Shown: positions 8,581 through 16,738 of the stretch, in pieces
Layout of the letters: the number at the start of each line of letters is the position of its first letter
Numbering within the stretch: position 1 is the first letter of the stretch
NCBI GenBank assembly: GCA_034430335.1
Contig: DAOUES010000096.1
Span: 1-48,896 of the forward strand
DNA length: 48,896 nt
Direction of reading: 5' to 3'
From: JAFGOY01 sp034430335
GTDB lineage: Bacteria > Chloroflexota > Anaerolineae > Aggregatilineales > UBA3940
Notes under the pieces: model-generated
Database searches by the model: none
What the model saw: the letters and a program-made list of their open reading frames with translations, nothing else
Told to the model about the DNA's origin: nothing
Made by a program: the position numbers and the translations under genes

Positions 8581-9018
8581 ATGCCATATACGATTCTGTG
8601 CGTCGAAGATGAGCCTCGTATCGTCGAACTGCTTCAAGCGGTGCTGGAGCATCCCGATATTCACCTCCTGGCGGCTTACAACAGTGAAGACGGCCTGAAA
8701 CGGGCGCGCCAGCAAAAGCCCGATCTGCTCATCCTCGACGTGATCATGCCCGACAACGACGGCTGGTGGGTCTATATGCATGTTCGCGCCGATATGGAGT
8801 TGTGTGAAACGCCGATCATCGTGCTGACCGGGATACTCCATCGCTACAAGATCATCAAAGAATTTGCCGACAGCCCCATCGACGCCTATATCACCAAACC
8901 GTTCGACGCTGGCACAGTCCGGAAGGTTGCTCAGGAAATGCTGGGATGTACCCTCTGGTCTTCCCAAACCGGTCTGCCCGTCCGTTCGGAATCCGCCGAC
9001 GAGGCGCGGCTGGCCTGA
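8581..9018 (+). CDS. Single-domain response regulator
   Basis: 145 residues, one receiver domain with no output domain. It has the acidic pair E9/D10, phospho-acceptor D53 (LLILDVIMPD), T83 (IVLTG) and K106 (DAYITKPF). The last 25 residues are a non-conserved tail. Such CheY-like proteins act by binding a partner when phosphorylated. No kinase gene is adjacent, so the phosphodonor is in trans. It is the first gene of a seven-gene same-strand run leading into a membrane protein and an exported glycosidase. Confidence 0.9.
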   Translation: MPYTILCVEDEPRIVELLQAVLEHPDIHLLAAYNSEDGLKRARQQKPDLLILDVIMPDNDGWWVYMHVRADMELCETPIIVLTGILHRYKIIKEFADSPIDAYITKPFDAGTVRKVAQEMLGCTLWSSQTGLPVRSESADEARLA

Positions 9019-9037
9019 CTTGAAGGTTCTACAACGC

Positions 9038-9733
9038 ATGAGTGACCACCAACAGCCCGAATCGCTTACCTTTCAACTTGATCACAACCATCTCGGCGTG
9101 CGTGTTGCCACACTTGCCGCGCTGTTTACCGGCGTCTGCCTCTCGATTTCGCTGCTGCCGGTCATATTACATAACGTCGCCGTTCCCTGGAAGACGATTG
9201 GCCTGCTCGTGATCGGCCTGGGCGTGTCGATTGGCTTCGCCTGGTTTGCCGAACGCTCGCTGCGAAAGGTCTGGCCCAGCGGTCGTGAATTGATTGGCGG
9301 TGCTGAGAATCTGGTTCTCCGTGAGAAGAGCGGCGAGTCAGCCGAAATTGCCTGGGATGGCGAGCCGGAGATCAAGACCTGGTATTTTACTATCGACAGC
9401 CGCCGCGTTTCCGTGCCGAAAGGCTGGCACTGCGTATCGCTTCAACTGGCCCAGTCCGATCAACCGATCACCGTCTATGCGTTCATGTCTCCCGCCGATT
9501 TCGAGATGCTTCCGGCCAATAACAGCTTCGACATGCTCATCTCGCGACGGGACACAACCGGGCGGAAGCCATCAAAAACCGAAATCGACGATGGCCCGCA
9601 GGCGGAGTTGTGGAAGGCCGAGCGCCATCGCTGGCAAAGCGGTGCCGAGATGCAGCCCACCGATTTTGCATCGCTGATCCGGTTGATTGGCCGGAAGGCA
9701 CCGTCCTGGCTTTCAGGAGCGCGGTCAGAATGA
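9038..9733 (+). CDS. Two-helix membrane protein of unknown function
   Basis: 231 residues from the ATG at 9038. A short polar N-terminus is followed by two membrane helices (about 22-42 and 48-68) and a cytosolic or outer soluble domain of about 160 residues rich in Trp and charged residues (AWDGEPEIKTWYFTIDSRRV, then WHCVSLQLAQSDQPI). I do not recognise a family; the layout resembles small bacterial PH-like membrane proteins. Its TGA overlaps the ATG of the glycosidase gene (ATGA), so the two proteins are probably made together. Confidence 0.7.
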   Translation: MSDHQQPESLTFQLDHNHLGVRVATLAALFTGVCLSISLLPVILHNVAVPWKTIGLLVIGLGVSIGFAWFAERSLRKVWPSGRELIGGAENLVLREKSGESAEIAWDGEPEIKTWYFTIDSRRVSVPKGWHCVSLQLAQSDQPITVYAFMSPADFEMLPANNSFDMLISRRDTTGRKPSKTEIDDGPQAELWKAERHRWQSGAEMQPTDFASLIRLIGRKAPSWLSGARSE

Positions 9734-11454
9734 ACAGGGGCCGGGTGTTGTCGATATGGGGTCGTATAGAAGCGGCGCCGCTCTATCCGGGTACAGGGCG
9801 AACGGTGCCACAAGAGAGCTTGGTTTATCCTTTATCCCCGGTCCGTATTCATCAGGACTCAAGTCCCCTCGCCCTGAGGGAGAGGGGATTTAGGGGTGAG
9901 GGCAGGACACAACGCAGATTCGTGTTATTGTCTCTGTGGTTAAAGTTAGCAGCAGTACTGTTGATAGGCATCGTCGTCTTTCAGCCCTTCCCCGCCCCTG
10001 CCAGTGCTCAATCCGGTCATCCCTCCGATCCCCGCTTTGGGGTGATCGAGCCGCACCATGCGCCTGAGCAGGCCGCCGAACTGGGTGCGGCCTGGGGGCG
10101 GGCGCGTTTTCACTGGGCGTTGATCCAGCCCGGCGGCCCCGATCAATGGCAGGTAGACGAACTGACCGCCGGCGAACTGGCCGGTGAGATCGGCGCGGGG
10201 CGTGAAGTCGTTGGCCTGTTGATCGGAATCCCCGACTGGGCAAAGGACGACGCCGGGCTGCCAAAAGGTCTGTATCTGGCCCCGGACAATCCCGGCAACC
10301 TGTGGGCGAATTTCGTGCGTGAGGCGGTGACGCGCTACGCCGGGCAGATCGATCACTGGATCATCTGGAACGAACCCGATGTCTGGAATGCCAGCCATCC
10401 GGCCTACACCTGGCCGGGTGATGTCGATGATTATGTTCGCCTGCTGAAAGTCGCCTATCTGGTCGCCAACGACGCCAACCCCGATTCCGTGATCCACCTC
10501 GCGGCGATGAGTCACTGGTGGGATGTGGAGTACAACCGCGAGTTGTATTTCCCCCGCCTGCTCGACGCCATCCTTGCCGACCCCGACGCGGCACAGAACG
10601 ATTATTTTTACGATGCTGCCACTTTGCAGCTTTACTTCAACCCGGCCACCGTCTACGAGATCGTCGAAGAGTACCGGGGCTACCAGTCCGAGCGTGGGCT
10701 GGACAAGCCGGTCTGGTTGGTCGAAACCAACGCCGCGCCGACCACCGACCCCGCCTGGCCGGTCGCCGATCCTAATTTAAATGTCACCCTGCTCGAACAG
10801 GCCGCCTATATGCCGCAGGGATTGGCGCTGGCGCTCGCCGCCGGTGCCGACCGGGTGGCGATCTACAAGCTGATCGATACCCCCGGTGATGTTGTGGCGA
10901 ACCCGGAGCCGTTTGGCCTGGTTCGCGCCGATCATACCCCGCGCCCGGCCTTCAAGACTGCCCAAGTCGCGATTGATCTGCTCTCCGCCGCCGACCGCCT
11001 GACCTGGAACGAGCGCCATATCGTTTCGCAGGTCGTCGTCGAAAAAAGTGATCAGATCGTCCGGCTGCTGTGGTCAAGAGTCCCGGTCGCGCAGTCGGTC
11101 GAAATCCCGGCGCTTGCCGGATCAGCCGAACTGGTCGATATGTGGGGGAATCGGCAGGAGATCGAAGCCGAGAATGATCGCTATCACCTGACGCTCTATG
11201 CCGGGGAGTGTCTGCAAACAGCCGGTGACTACTGCATGATCGGCGGCCCGCCGGTTTACGTCATCGAAACGATAGATTCCGCCAAACTCCCGCTCGAAGA
11301 GGGTTCGCTGCCGCCGATCAGTTCATACGAGCCGCTCGACGAGATCGAGGTGTCGCCGCGCCGTGTGATCCCGGTGACGGTTTATCTGGTGATCGGTGCG
11401 CTTGTCATTGGCGCAGGAATGGTCTTAACTATTAAACGTAAACGAGGTCGTTGA
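9730..11454 (+). CDS. Exported, C-terminally anchored TIM-barrel glycosidase (GH39-like)
   Basis: An ATG at 9730 overlaps the upstream stop (574 residues). A GTG at 9922 directly precedes a good signal peptide (hydrophobic run ending FPAPASA, then QSG), so the first 64 codons, which cross a diverged MITE copy, may not be translated. The mature part is a clan-A-like glycoside hydrolase. It has HWIIWNEPDVWN, where the Glu of NEP is the likely acid/base, and PVWLVETNAAP, where the Glu is the likely nucleophile, plus barrel strands such as GRARFHWALIQPGG and GLLIGIPDWA. A hydrophobic helix ending in KRKRGR anchors the C-terminus in the membrane. The substrate is unknown but is probably a cell-surface or environmental polysaccharide. 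Confidence 0.8.
   Translation: MNRGRVLSIWGRIEAAPLYPGTGRTVPQESLVYPLSPVRIHQDSSPLALRERGFRGEGRTQRRFVLLSLWLKLAAVLLIGIVVFQPFPAPASAQSGHPSDPRFGVIEPHHAPEQAAELGAAWGRARFHWALIQPGGPDQWQVDELTAGELAGEIGAGREVVGLLIGIPDWAKDDAGLPKGLYLAPDNPGNLWANFVREAVTRYAGQIDHWIIWNEPDVWNASHPAYTWPGDVDDYVRLLKVAYLVANDANPDSVIHLAAMSHWWDVEYNRELYFPRLLDAILADPDAAQNDYFYDAATLQLYFNPATVYEIVEEYRGYQSERGLDKPVWLVETNAAPTTDPAWPVADPNLNVTLLEQAAYMPQGLALALAAGADRVAIYKLIDTPGDVVANPEPFGLVRADHTPRPAFKTAQVAIDLLSAADRLTWNERHIVSQVVVEKSDQIVRLLWSRVPVAQSVEIPALAGSAELVDMWGNRQEIEAENDRYHLTLYAGECLQTAGDYCMIGGPPVYVIETIDSAKLPLEEGSLPPISSYEPLDEIEVSPRRVIPVTVYLVIGALVIGAGMVLTIKRKRGR
9804..9932. repeat. Diverged MITE-like element, copy 3, inside the glycosidase 5' region
   Basis: The 45-bp core (about 9858-9902) is nearly identical to the core of the two good copies. 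The right end (about 9909-9932) still matches copy 1 at about two thirds of positions, and the left end only loosely. No flanking duplication is visible, so this is an old copy. It is read through in frame by the glycosidase frame and contains the alternative GTG start at 9922. Confidence 0.6.
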
Positions 11455-11487
11455 GTCTATGTGTTTTCATCGCCAGGAGGTGTGCGA

Positions 11488-12375
11488 ATGCCGGATGTAA
11501 AAATCTTTTGGGATCCACAGGGCGTTTCCGTTGACTCGCTGGGAAGTAAAGCCTTTATTCGGGCAACCGATGGCGATACGCCGTATGTGTCGATGTCGAT
11601 TCGCATGTTGAGCATCGACGCGCCGGAAGTGCATTATCCGGGGAACACGAAACCGTCGAAGAGCGATGAAGACCTGGCGACACTCGCGTACTGGCTCGAA
11701 CAGGGCAAAGCGCCGGTCGACGACGATCTGTCTGCCTACCTGCATCCCAGGCTGGCAACCGGCAAGGCCGGGACCGAGCACGAGAAGCAGGGCGAGCAGG
11801 CGACGGCGGTATTCAAGCAGATGCTCGATCAGATGCTCACTAAGGAAAGCGGATCGAAGCGCGGCCTCTATATCCGCACTGCCGACGAAGCCTTCGATAG
11901 TTATGGGCGCTTACTCGCCTATATCGCGCCGAACTATTCCGCCGCCGAGCGGGCCGCGCTCTCCGAATGGGAGCGCTCGACCTTTAATCTGCTGATGGTG
12001 CGGGCGGGTTGGGCCGCAACCATGATTATCTACCCCAGTCTGCCCAAGTACAGCGACCTTGTGATGATGCGCGATTCGGCGCGTGAGGCGTACCTGGCGG
12101 GACGGGGGATATGGAGCAATCCACTCACGCTGACCGGCTACGAGTTCCGGATGGCGGTCAAACTATACGGCGTGACTAAACGGCTGGTCGATGGCGAGCA
12201 GCTTTCCGAAGGCCAGCGCAACTCCTGGATCGAACGCTACTGTGTCGACCTGACGACCCGCGAGATATTCTACCCCCAGCGGTATGTGCGCGTTGCCCCG
12301 TATAATCGCCTGTTCGTCTGGCCGGACGATGTCTCCGCAGCAGTCAGTACGATGAACCTGTCGCCCGGCGATTAG
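11488..12375 (+). CDS. Staphylococcal-nuclease-like (SNase/TNase) protein
   Basis: 295 residues; AGGAGG precedes the ATG at 11488. SNase-fold motifs are clear: ATDGDT (D30, T31), IRMLSIDAPE (R39, D44, E47), DSYGRLLAYI (R141) and NLLMVRAGWA, ending the barrel with YLAGRGIW. The catalytic Arg, Glu and Arg and the calcium-binding Asp residues are present; the usual DTPE is DAPE. About 45 extra residues sit between the IDAPE motif and the helix GEQATAVFKQ. About 90 C-terminal residues extend past the OB fold. No signal peptide is seen, unlike secreted nucleases, so it may act inside the cell or via a partner. Confidence 0.82.
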   Translation: MPDVKIFWDPQGVSVDSLGSKAFIRATDGDTPYVSMSIRMLSIDAPEVHYPGNTKPSKSDEDLATLAYWLEQGKAPVDDDLSAYLHPRLATGKAGTEHEKQGEQATAVFKQMLDQMLTKESGSKRGLYIRTADEAFDSYGRLLAYIAPNYSAAERAALSEWERSTFNLLMVRAGWAATMIIYPSLPKYSDLVMMRDSAREAYLAGRGIWSNPLTLTGYEFRMAVKLYGVTKRLVDGEQLSEGQRNSWIERYCVDLTTREIFYPQRYVRVAPYNRLFVWPDDVSAAVSTMNLSPGD

Positions 12376-12385
12376 GGAGGAATCG

Positions 12386-12874
12386 ATGCGAATCGCGGTC
12401 TGTTCTGATATTCACGATAACATCTGGAAGCTGGAAGCGGCCTTACCCGGTATGAACCGCGCCAATGCGCTGGTTTTCTGCGGCGACTTCTGTGCGCCCT
12501 TTACCCTGACCCAACTGGCGCGTGGCTTCGAAGGCCCGGTGCATGCCGTTTTTGGCAACAACGACGGTGATCAATGGCTGTTGTTGAAGATGGCCGAGGA
12601 AGCGGGGAATATCACCCTGCATGGGCAGTTAGCCGAATTGGACCTCGGTGGATTGTCGATAGCCGTCAGTCATTATCCTGAGATTGCGCGCGGGTTGGCT
12701 TTGAGCGGCCTGTACGATGTCGTCTGTTACGGCCACGATCACACCCTGAACGAAGAGCGAATCGGCGATACGCTCCTGCTCAATCCCGGCGAAATCATGG
12801 GCCGGGATGGGCGGAGCACGTATGTGATCGTCGATTCTGATGACCGGTCGGTAGAAGTCTATGATGTCGCCTGA
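12386..12874 (+). CDS. YfcE/MJ0936-type metallophosphoesterase
   Basis: 162 residues, with GGGAGG before the ATG. Calcineurin-like phosphoesterase motifs appear in order: CSDIHDN (D8, H10), FCGDF, FGNNDGD, VSHYPE and CYGHDHTL, with a C-terminal LLNPGEIMGRDGR as in the small MJ0936/YfcE family. These enzymes use two metal ions to hydrolyse phosphodiesters such as cyclic nucleotides or small phosphate esters. The family length is about 160-180, so the protein is complete. It lies 10 bp after the SNase-like gene and overlaps the next gene. Confidence 0.9.
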   Translation: MRIAVCSDIHDNIWKLEAALPGMNRANALVFCGDFCAPFTLTQLARGFEGPVHAVFGNNDGDQWLLLKMAEEAGNITLHGQLAELDLGGLSIAVSHYPEIARGLALSGLYDVVCYGHDHTLNEERIGDTLLLNPGEIMGRDGRSTYVIVDSDDRSVEVYDVA

Positions 12875-13130
12875 GCCGGATGTCAGGGGCATCCTCGGCC
12901 AGGCGTTGGGAAAAGGCTGCCTGGCCGGGATCGGTGTGGCACTGGGGTTTTTGGTGATTGGCGGGTTGATCTACGGCCTTTTGAGCCTGCTCGGTGTTTC
13001 TGAGAACATGCGCCTGTTTTTCGCCGTCGCCGGTGGGCCGATCATCGGGACGGTGATCCTGTTTGTCGTCGTATGGGTGATGAACAACCGCGCGCGGCAG
13101 TCCGGTGATCGAGACGATGGAACAGCTTAG
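12861..13130 (+). CDS. Small two-helix membrane protein
   Basis: 89 residues; the start overlaps the end of the phosphoesterase gene by 14 bp (two adjacent ATGs, 12861 and 12864). Two hydrophobic helices (about 19-43 and 50-73) are rich in Gly and Val, and a polar tail RARQSGDRDDGTA follows. No family is recognised. The 3' end overlaps the start of the SPOUT methyltransferase gene. Tight overlap on both sides argues that it is a real translated gene. Confidence 0.65.
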   Translation: MMSPEPDVRGILGQALGKGCLAGIGVALGFLVIGGLIYGLLSLLGVSENMRLFFAVAGGPIIGTVILFVVVWVMNNRARQSGDRDDGTA

Positions 13131-13653
13131 AGGAACGCCGCTCAAGCGGTTTCTACGCGACTACCGGCGGGCGCATCCCCAGCCGGTCGATCTGGCGCTG
13201 GTGCTTCAAAGCGTCGCCTACCCGGTCAATGTCGGGTCGCTGTTCCGTATCGCCGATGCCGTTGGCGTGAGCAAGATGTTTTTGTGCGGCATCACGCCGA
13301 CCCCTCCCAACAAGACGATCTCGAAAGTGGGCCGCAACCGCGATCACGATGTCGATTGGTATTATGAGGAACGGGTTGAAGATATTCTTCCCGTTCTGCG
13401 TCAGGAAGACTATCACATCTGCGCCCTTGAGATCACCGATACCGCCGCGCCGTATTTCGAGGTCAGCTATCCAGATCGCTTATGTCTGGTTGTCGGCAAC
13501 GAGGATCACGGAGTCACGCGCGCGGCGCTTGCCCTCTGCGATTCGTCGGTGTTCGTCCCGATGTACGGCAAGGGCAAATCGCTGAACGTGCATGTCAGCG
13601 CCGGAGTCGTGCTGTACCACGTCATCCATCAGGCGATGGATCGGCAGGGGTAG
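13105..13653 (+). CDS. SPOUT (TrmH/SpoU-type) RNA methyltransferase
   Basis: 182 residues from a GTG at 13105; an in-frame ATG at 13117 is an equally likely start. SpoU motifs 1 to 3 are present: YPVNVGSLFRIADAVG, LCLVVGNEDHGV and VPMYGKGKSLNVHVSAGVVLY. These form the trefoil-knot SAM site and the catalytic Asn/Arg surface of 2'-O-ribose methyltransferases. It lacks the N-terminal L30e-like substrate domain of RlmB, so it is a TrmL/TrmH-size enzyme acting on tRNA or rRNA. The exact nucleotide is unknown. It is the last gene of the run that starts at 8581. Confidence 0.88.
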   Translation: MIETMEQLRGTPLKRFLRDYRRAHPQPVDLALVLQSVAYPVNVGSLFRIADAVGVSKMFLCGITPTPPNKTISKVGRNRDHDVDWYYEERVEDILPVLRQEDYHICALEITDTAAPYFEVSYPDRLCLVVGNEDHGVTRAALALCDSSVFVPMYGKGKSLNVHVSAGVVLYHVIHQAMDRQG

Positions 13654-13661
13654 GGCGAGGG

Positions 13662-13689
13662 ACCTATCCGTAAATCCGTTCGGATAGGT
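13662..13689. repeat. Perfect hairpin ACCTATCCG/CGGATAGGT
   Basis: A 9-bp perfect inverted repeat (13662-13670 and 13681-13689) with a 10-nt loop, 8 bp after the methyltransferase stop. There is no T tract, so it is not a standard terminator. A related stem CCTATCC/GGATAGG occurs at 38792-38827. Confidence 0.55.
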
Positions 13690-13773
13690 AAATGCCAACT
13701 CCATCCTGTGAGGTTCTTATGGTGTTTGTCGAAACAATCTTGATATGAAGCCTCCTTCAAAAATAAAGTTATG

Positions 13774-13830
13774 TCGCCCCCCTTGCTAAGGGGGGCAGGT
13801 TCTCGCGAAGCGAGAAGCGGGGGGTGATCG
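13774..13830. repeat. REP-like double hairpin, G-rich family, copy 1
   Basis: A first stem GCCCCCC-ttgctaa-GGGGGGC (13776-13796) is followed by TTCTCGCGAAGCGAGAA (13800-13816) and a G run. The same order, C-rich/G-rich stem then a CGCGAAGCG-type stem then GGGGG, recurs at 17741-17903. The rest of the 236-bp spacer shows only this and the hairpin before it. Confidence 0.7.
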
Positions 13831-13889
13831 TGGTCGAGCAGCCCACTCCGTTTTCCTTCCGAAGTTTTGTCTGTATCCAGGAGTGAAAA

Positions 13890-15584
13890 ATGATAAAGGT
13901 CGTGACCGTTCAACAAATGCGTGATATCGAAGCCGCCACCGACGCGGCTGGCGTCTCGTATGATGAAATGATGCTCCACGCCGGAAAAGCGGTCGCCGAG
14001 ATCGTCATGCAGGCGCTTGGCAACGATTCAAGCGATCAGCGCGTCGTTGTGCTGGTTGGGCCGGGAAACAACGGCGGCGATGGGCTTGTCGCGGCCCGCA
14101 TCCTCAAAGAGACAACCGCCGCCGAGATCGGCTGCTACCTGCTTGCCCATCGCAGCGGCGACGACCCTGTCTATCGTGGTGCAGTCGACGCCGGGGTGTT
14201 CATCGCCGTGATGGAAGATGATCAGCGCAGCCGGGTGCTCCGCAATCTGGTCGAAAGCGCCGATGTCGTCGTTGATGCTCTGCTGGGCACCGGTGCGCGT
14301 CTCCCGGTGGAGGGCGACCTGCAAAAGCTGCTGAAGACCGTCTCAGGCTCGCTGGAACGGGTTTCTAAGCGCAGCAGCGATAAAGATAGCCCGGTATGGC
14401 CTGCGATGCCTCTTCCTCGTTCAGGCAGCCGCCCGGCAGTGATCGCCGTCGATTGTCCCTCCGGCCTCGATTGTGATACCGGCGAACTCGATCCCGCTGC
14501 CATTCCCGCCGATATAACCGTCACCTTTGCCGCCGCGAAGACCGGGCAGATGCTTTTCCCCGGTGCCGAAGCCGTCGGCGAACTGGTCGTCGCCCCTATC
14601 GGCACGCCGGACGATCTTGCCGAACTGGATGCCGTCCCGCTTGATCTGGTAACCGGGGACGATGTCTCTACACTGCTGCCCCGCCGCCTGCGTGACAGCC
14701 ACAAGGGAACGTTTGGTCGGGCGCTGATCGCTGCCGGGTCGATCAACTATACCGGCGCGGTATCGCTGGCCGGTGAAGCCGCCTACCGGGTCGGAGCCGG
14801 GCTGGTGACCCTTTCGGTGCCCCAGCCGATCTACCCGATTTTAGCCTCCCAACTGCGTGAGGTGACCTGGCTGCTCCTGCCGCACGACATGGGTGTGATC
14901 AATCGTGACGCCATTGACGTGATCGCGGAGGAGATTGATCGCATCGACGCGCTGTGCATCGGCCCCGGCCTGGGTAGCGAGGAGCCGACCGCCGAATTTA
15001 TTCGCGGCATTTTCCAGGGAGAGCGTCAGGCGAAGAAGGGGAATATTGGCTTCGTTTCGCCGGATCGCTCCGGCGGCGGACAGCGCCTCGAAATCACCTG
15101 CCCGCTGGTGATCGATGCCGACGGGTTGAACCTGCTGGCCGGGATCGATCAATGGTGGACGCTGCTCCCTGCGAACACGATCCTCACCCCTCATCCCGGC
15201 GAGATGGCCCGGCTGACCGGCCTCGAACGCGATGCGGTCCAGGCCGACCGTGCAGCGATTGCCCGCGAGAAGGCCGCTGAATGGAACTGCGTCGTCGTGT
15301 TGAAGGGCGCGTTTACGGTTATCGCTGAACCCGGCGGGCAGGTGGTGATGATGCCCTTTGCCATCGACGCGCTGGCGACGGCAGGTACGGGCGATGTTCT
15401 GGCAGGCTGCATCACCGGCTTTGCCGCGCAGGGATTGAATCCCTTTGATGCTGCGGTCGCCGGGGCATACGTTCACGGCTTGGCCGGGCAGATCGCCGCC
15501 TCGGAGATGGCATCGGCCAGTGTGCTCGCCTCGGATGTGCTGGCCGCTGTTCCTCTGGCGCTGGAAATCCTGACCCCGGCATAA
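13890..15584 (+). CDS. nnr: Bifunctional NAD(P)H-hydrate epimerase/dehydratase
   Basis: 564 residues; AGGAG precedes the ATG. The N-terminal YjeF_N epimerase domain (1-225) has the VGPGNNGGDGLVAARIL nucleotide loop, VVDALLGTGAR and AVDCPSGLDCDTGE. The C-terminal ribokinase-like dehydratase domain (about 250-560) has HKGTFGRALIAAGS, GAGLVTLSVP, CIGPGLG, VIDADGLNLLAG, LTPHPGEMARLTG and the anion hole TAGTGDVLAGCI. The protein repairs damaged NADHX/NADPHX: the epimerase interconverts R and S forms and the dehydratase restores NAD(P)H, using ADP or ATP. An insertion of about 25 residues at 150-175 (KRSSDKDSPVWP) lies in the epimerase part. It stands alone, not in an operon. Confidence 0.93.
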   Translation: MIKVVTVQQMRDIEAATDAAGVSYDEMMLHAGKAVAEIVMQALGNDSSDQRVVVLVGPGNNGGDGLVAARILKETTAAEIGCYLLAHRSGDDPVYRGAVDAGVFIAVMEDDQRSRVLRNLVESADVVVDALLGTGARLPVEGDLQKLLKTVSGSLERVSKRSSDKDSPVWPAMPLPRSGSRPAVIAVDCPSGLDCDTGELDPAAIPADITVTFAAAKTGQMLFPGAEAVGELVVAPIGTPDDLAELDAVPLDLVTGDDVSTLLPRRLRDSHKGTFGRALIAAGSINYTGAVSLAGEAAYRVGAGLVTLSVPQPIYPILASQLREVTWLLLPHDMGVINRDAIDVIAEEIDRIDALCIGPGLGSEEPTAEFIRGIFQGERQAKKGNIGFVSPDRSGGGQRLEITCPLVIDADGLNLLAGIDQWWTLLPANTILTPHPGEMARLTGLERDAVQADRAAIAREKAAEWNCVVVLKGAFTVIAEPGGQVVMMPFAIDALATAGTGDVLAGCITGFAAQGLNPFDAAVAGAYVHGLAGQIAASEMASASVLASDVLAAVPLALEILTPA

Positions 15585-15591
15585 GCGAAAA

Positions 15592-15613
15592 CCGGGTGCC
15601 GAAAAGCACCCGG
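15592..15613. terminator. Hairpin between convergent nnr and ytxH-like genes
   Basis: A perfect 8-bp stem CCGGGTGC (15592-15599) / GCACCCGG (15606-15613) with loop CGAAAA lies directly after the nnr stop. The T tract is missing, so termination efficiency is uncertain. Confidence 0.5.
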
Positions 15614-15665
15614 CATGGTTAACCTGCCGAAACTCTGTGAGAAACTGAGTTGAAGTTGATCGCCC

Positions 15666-16010
15666 TTATTCTGCGGGTGCTTCGGGTGCTTCTTTACTTT
15701 CGCCTTTTTGTGCCGACTCGATGGCGCTGGCAATCCGTGCCCGTGCTTCGGCGACGCTGTCCGCTGCTTTGCGTTGAAGTTCCTCGCTCTGCTTGCGGAC
15801 GTCTTGCAGTGTTGCGTCGGCCTGTTCCTTGATCTTCTTTATTTCCTCGTCGGCCCGGTCACGCAGTTCGATCCCCTTATCCTTGATCTGTTCCCGCGTT
15901 TCCTCACCTGACTGTGGGGCCAGGAGCAGGGCTGTTACCGCGCCGATCAACCCGCCAATAAAGAATCCAGAGAAGAATGCGCCAAATTCTCCACCATTGT
16001 TATCTGCCAT
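15666..16010 (-). CDS. YtxH-domain protein
   Basis: 114 residues. One N-terminal membrane segment with the family pattern FFSGFFIGGLIGAVTALLLAPQSGEETR (about 11-38) is followed by a long charged coiled-coil helix (40-105) and an acidic Ala/Pro/Glu tail. YtxH proteins are small membrane-tethered proteins of unknown function, linked to general stress in Bacillus. GGAGA precedes the start. It follows the larger membrane protein gene by 6 bp, the same order as ytxG-ytxH in Bacillus. Confidence 0.82.
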   Translation of the reverse strand: MADNNGGEFGAFFSGFFIGGLIGAVTALLLAPQSGEETREQIKDKGIELRDRADEEIKKIKEQADATLQDVRKQSEELQRKAADSVAEARARIASAIESAQKGESKEAPEAPAE

Positions 16011-16016
16011 GATATG

Positions 16017-16616
16017 CTAGTCTCCTTTACTATCATTTTGTCCATTATCAATATTATCAATCGGTTCTTTTTCGATGTTTTCTTCGTTTGCTGCCGGTGT
16101 GTTTCCGTGCTGTGTCGGCGGTTCTTCTGGACTTTCCTCGCTCACTGGTGTTGAAGCCGCCGAAAAAGCTATCTCGGTGACCTTGCGGATCGCGTCTATA
16201 TCTTTCATCGTCTTGCTGATCGCCTGCAAGGTGCTGCTTGCCTGCATCACCGGCTCGGTCAGGTTTTTGCTGAGAAATGCCGCCGTTCCACGCACGGTGT
16301 TGACGGTATCCTGAGTTGAGGTGATGATCGGCTGGATTTCGTTGTTGAGCAGGTTGATGAACCTGGCTGTTTGAACCAGGAATACGGTAATCGCTGTAGC
16401 AATGATGACCAGTTCCAATGCCATGACGATGATCAGGAAATCGCGGATAACCTCGACCGCTGCCGAGGTCTGGTCGGCAAAAACCGCCAGCAGGACGCCC
16501 CCAACGACGACGATGATGGTAATGACGACTATCCCAATGCCAATACCGATGAACAACGCCTGGACATCCTGTTGATCGCCGGATTGGTTTTTTGTTTCGT
16601 TTTGTTCTGTGCTCAT
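16017..16616 (-). CDS. YtxG/DUF948-like membrane protein
   Basis: 199 residues. A polar N-terminus (1-18), two hydrophobic segments (about 20-48 and 60-85), then an amphipathic helix region with NNEIQPIITSTQDTVNTVRGTAAFLSKNL, typical of DUF948/YtxG-like proteins, and an acidic disordered tail with NID/NDS runs. The function is unknown; the gene is upstream of and coupled to the YtxH-like gene. An extended -10 promoter lies about 80 bp upstream. The assignment rests on pattern and neighbour, not on a strict motif. Confidence 0.68.
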   Translation of the reverse strand: MSTEQNETKNQSGDQQDVQALFIGIGIGIVVITIIVVVGGVLLAVFADQTSAAVEVIRDFLIIVMALELVIIATAITVFLVQTARFINLLNNEIQPIITSTQDTVNTVRGTAAFLSKNLTEPVMQASSTLQAISKTMKDIDAIRKVTEIAFSAASTPVSEESPEEPPTQHGNTPAANEENIEKEPIDNIDNGQNDSKGD

Positions 16617-16697
16617 GTCGTCAGTTCAGTTTCCCTGTGTTGATCAGCTTTGCTGGCTTTCGCCAATGTAGTGTGCCCAGTCCCGCACGCTGATCTG

Positions 16698-16706
16698 ATT
16701 ATAGCA
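16698..16706 (-). promoter_or_regulatory. Extended -10 promoter for the ytxG/ytxH-like pair
   Basis: On the minus strand the sequence TGCTATAAT (16706-16698) is a full TGnTATAAT extended -10. No good -35 is present, which is usual for this promoter class. The start would be near 16690. Confidence 0.55.
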
Positions 16707-16738
16707 TATGGTACTTATAGAAAAAACCGTACTTGAAA

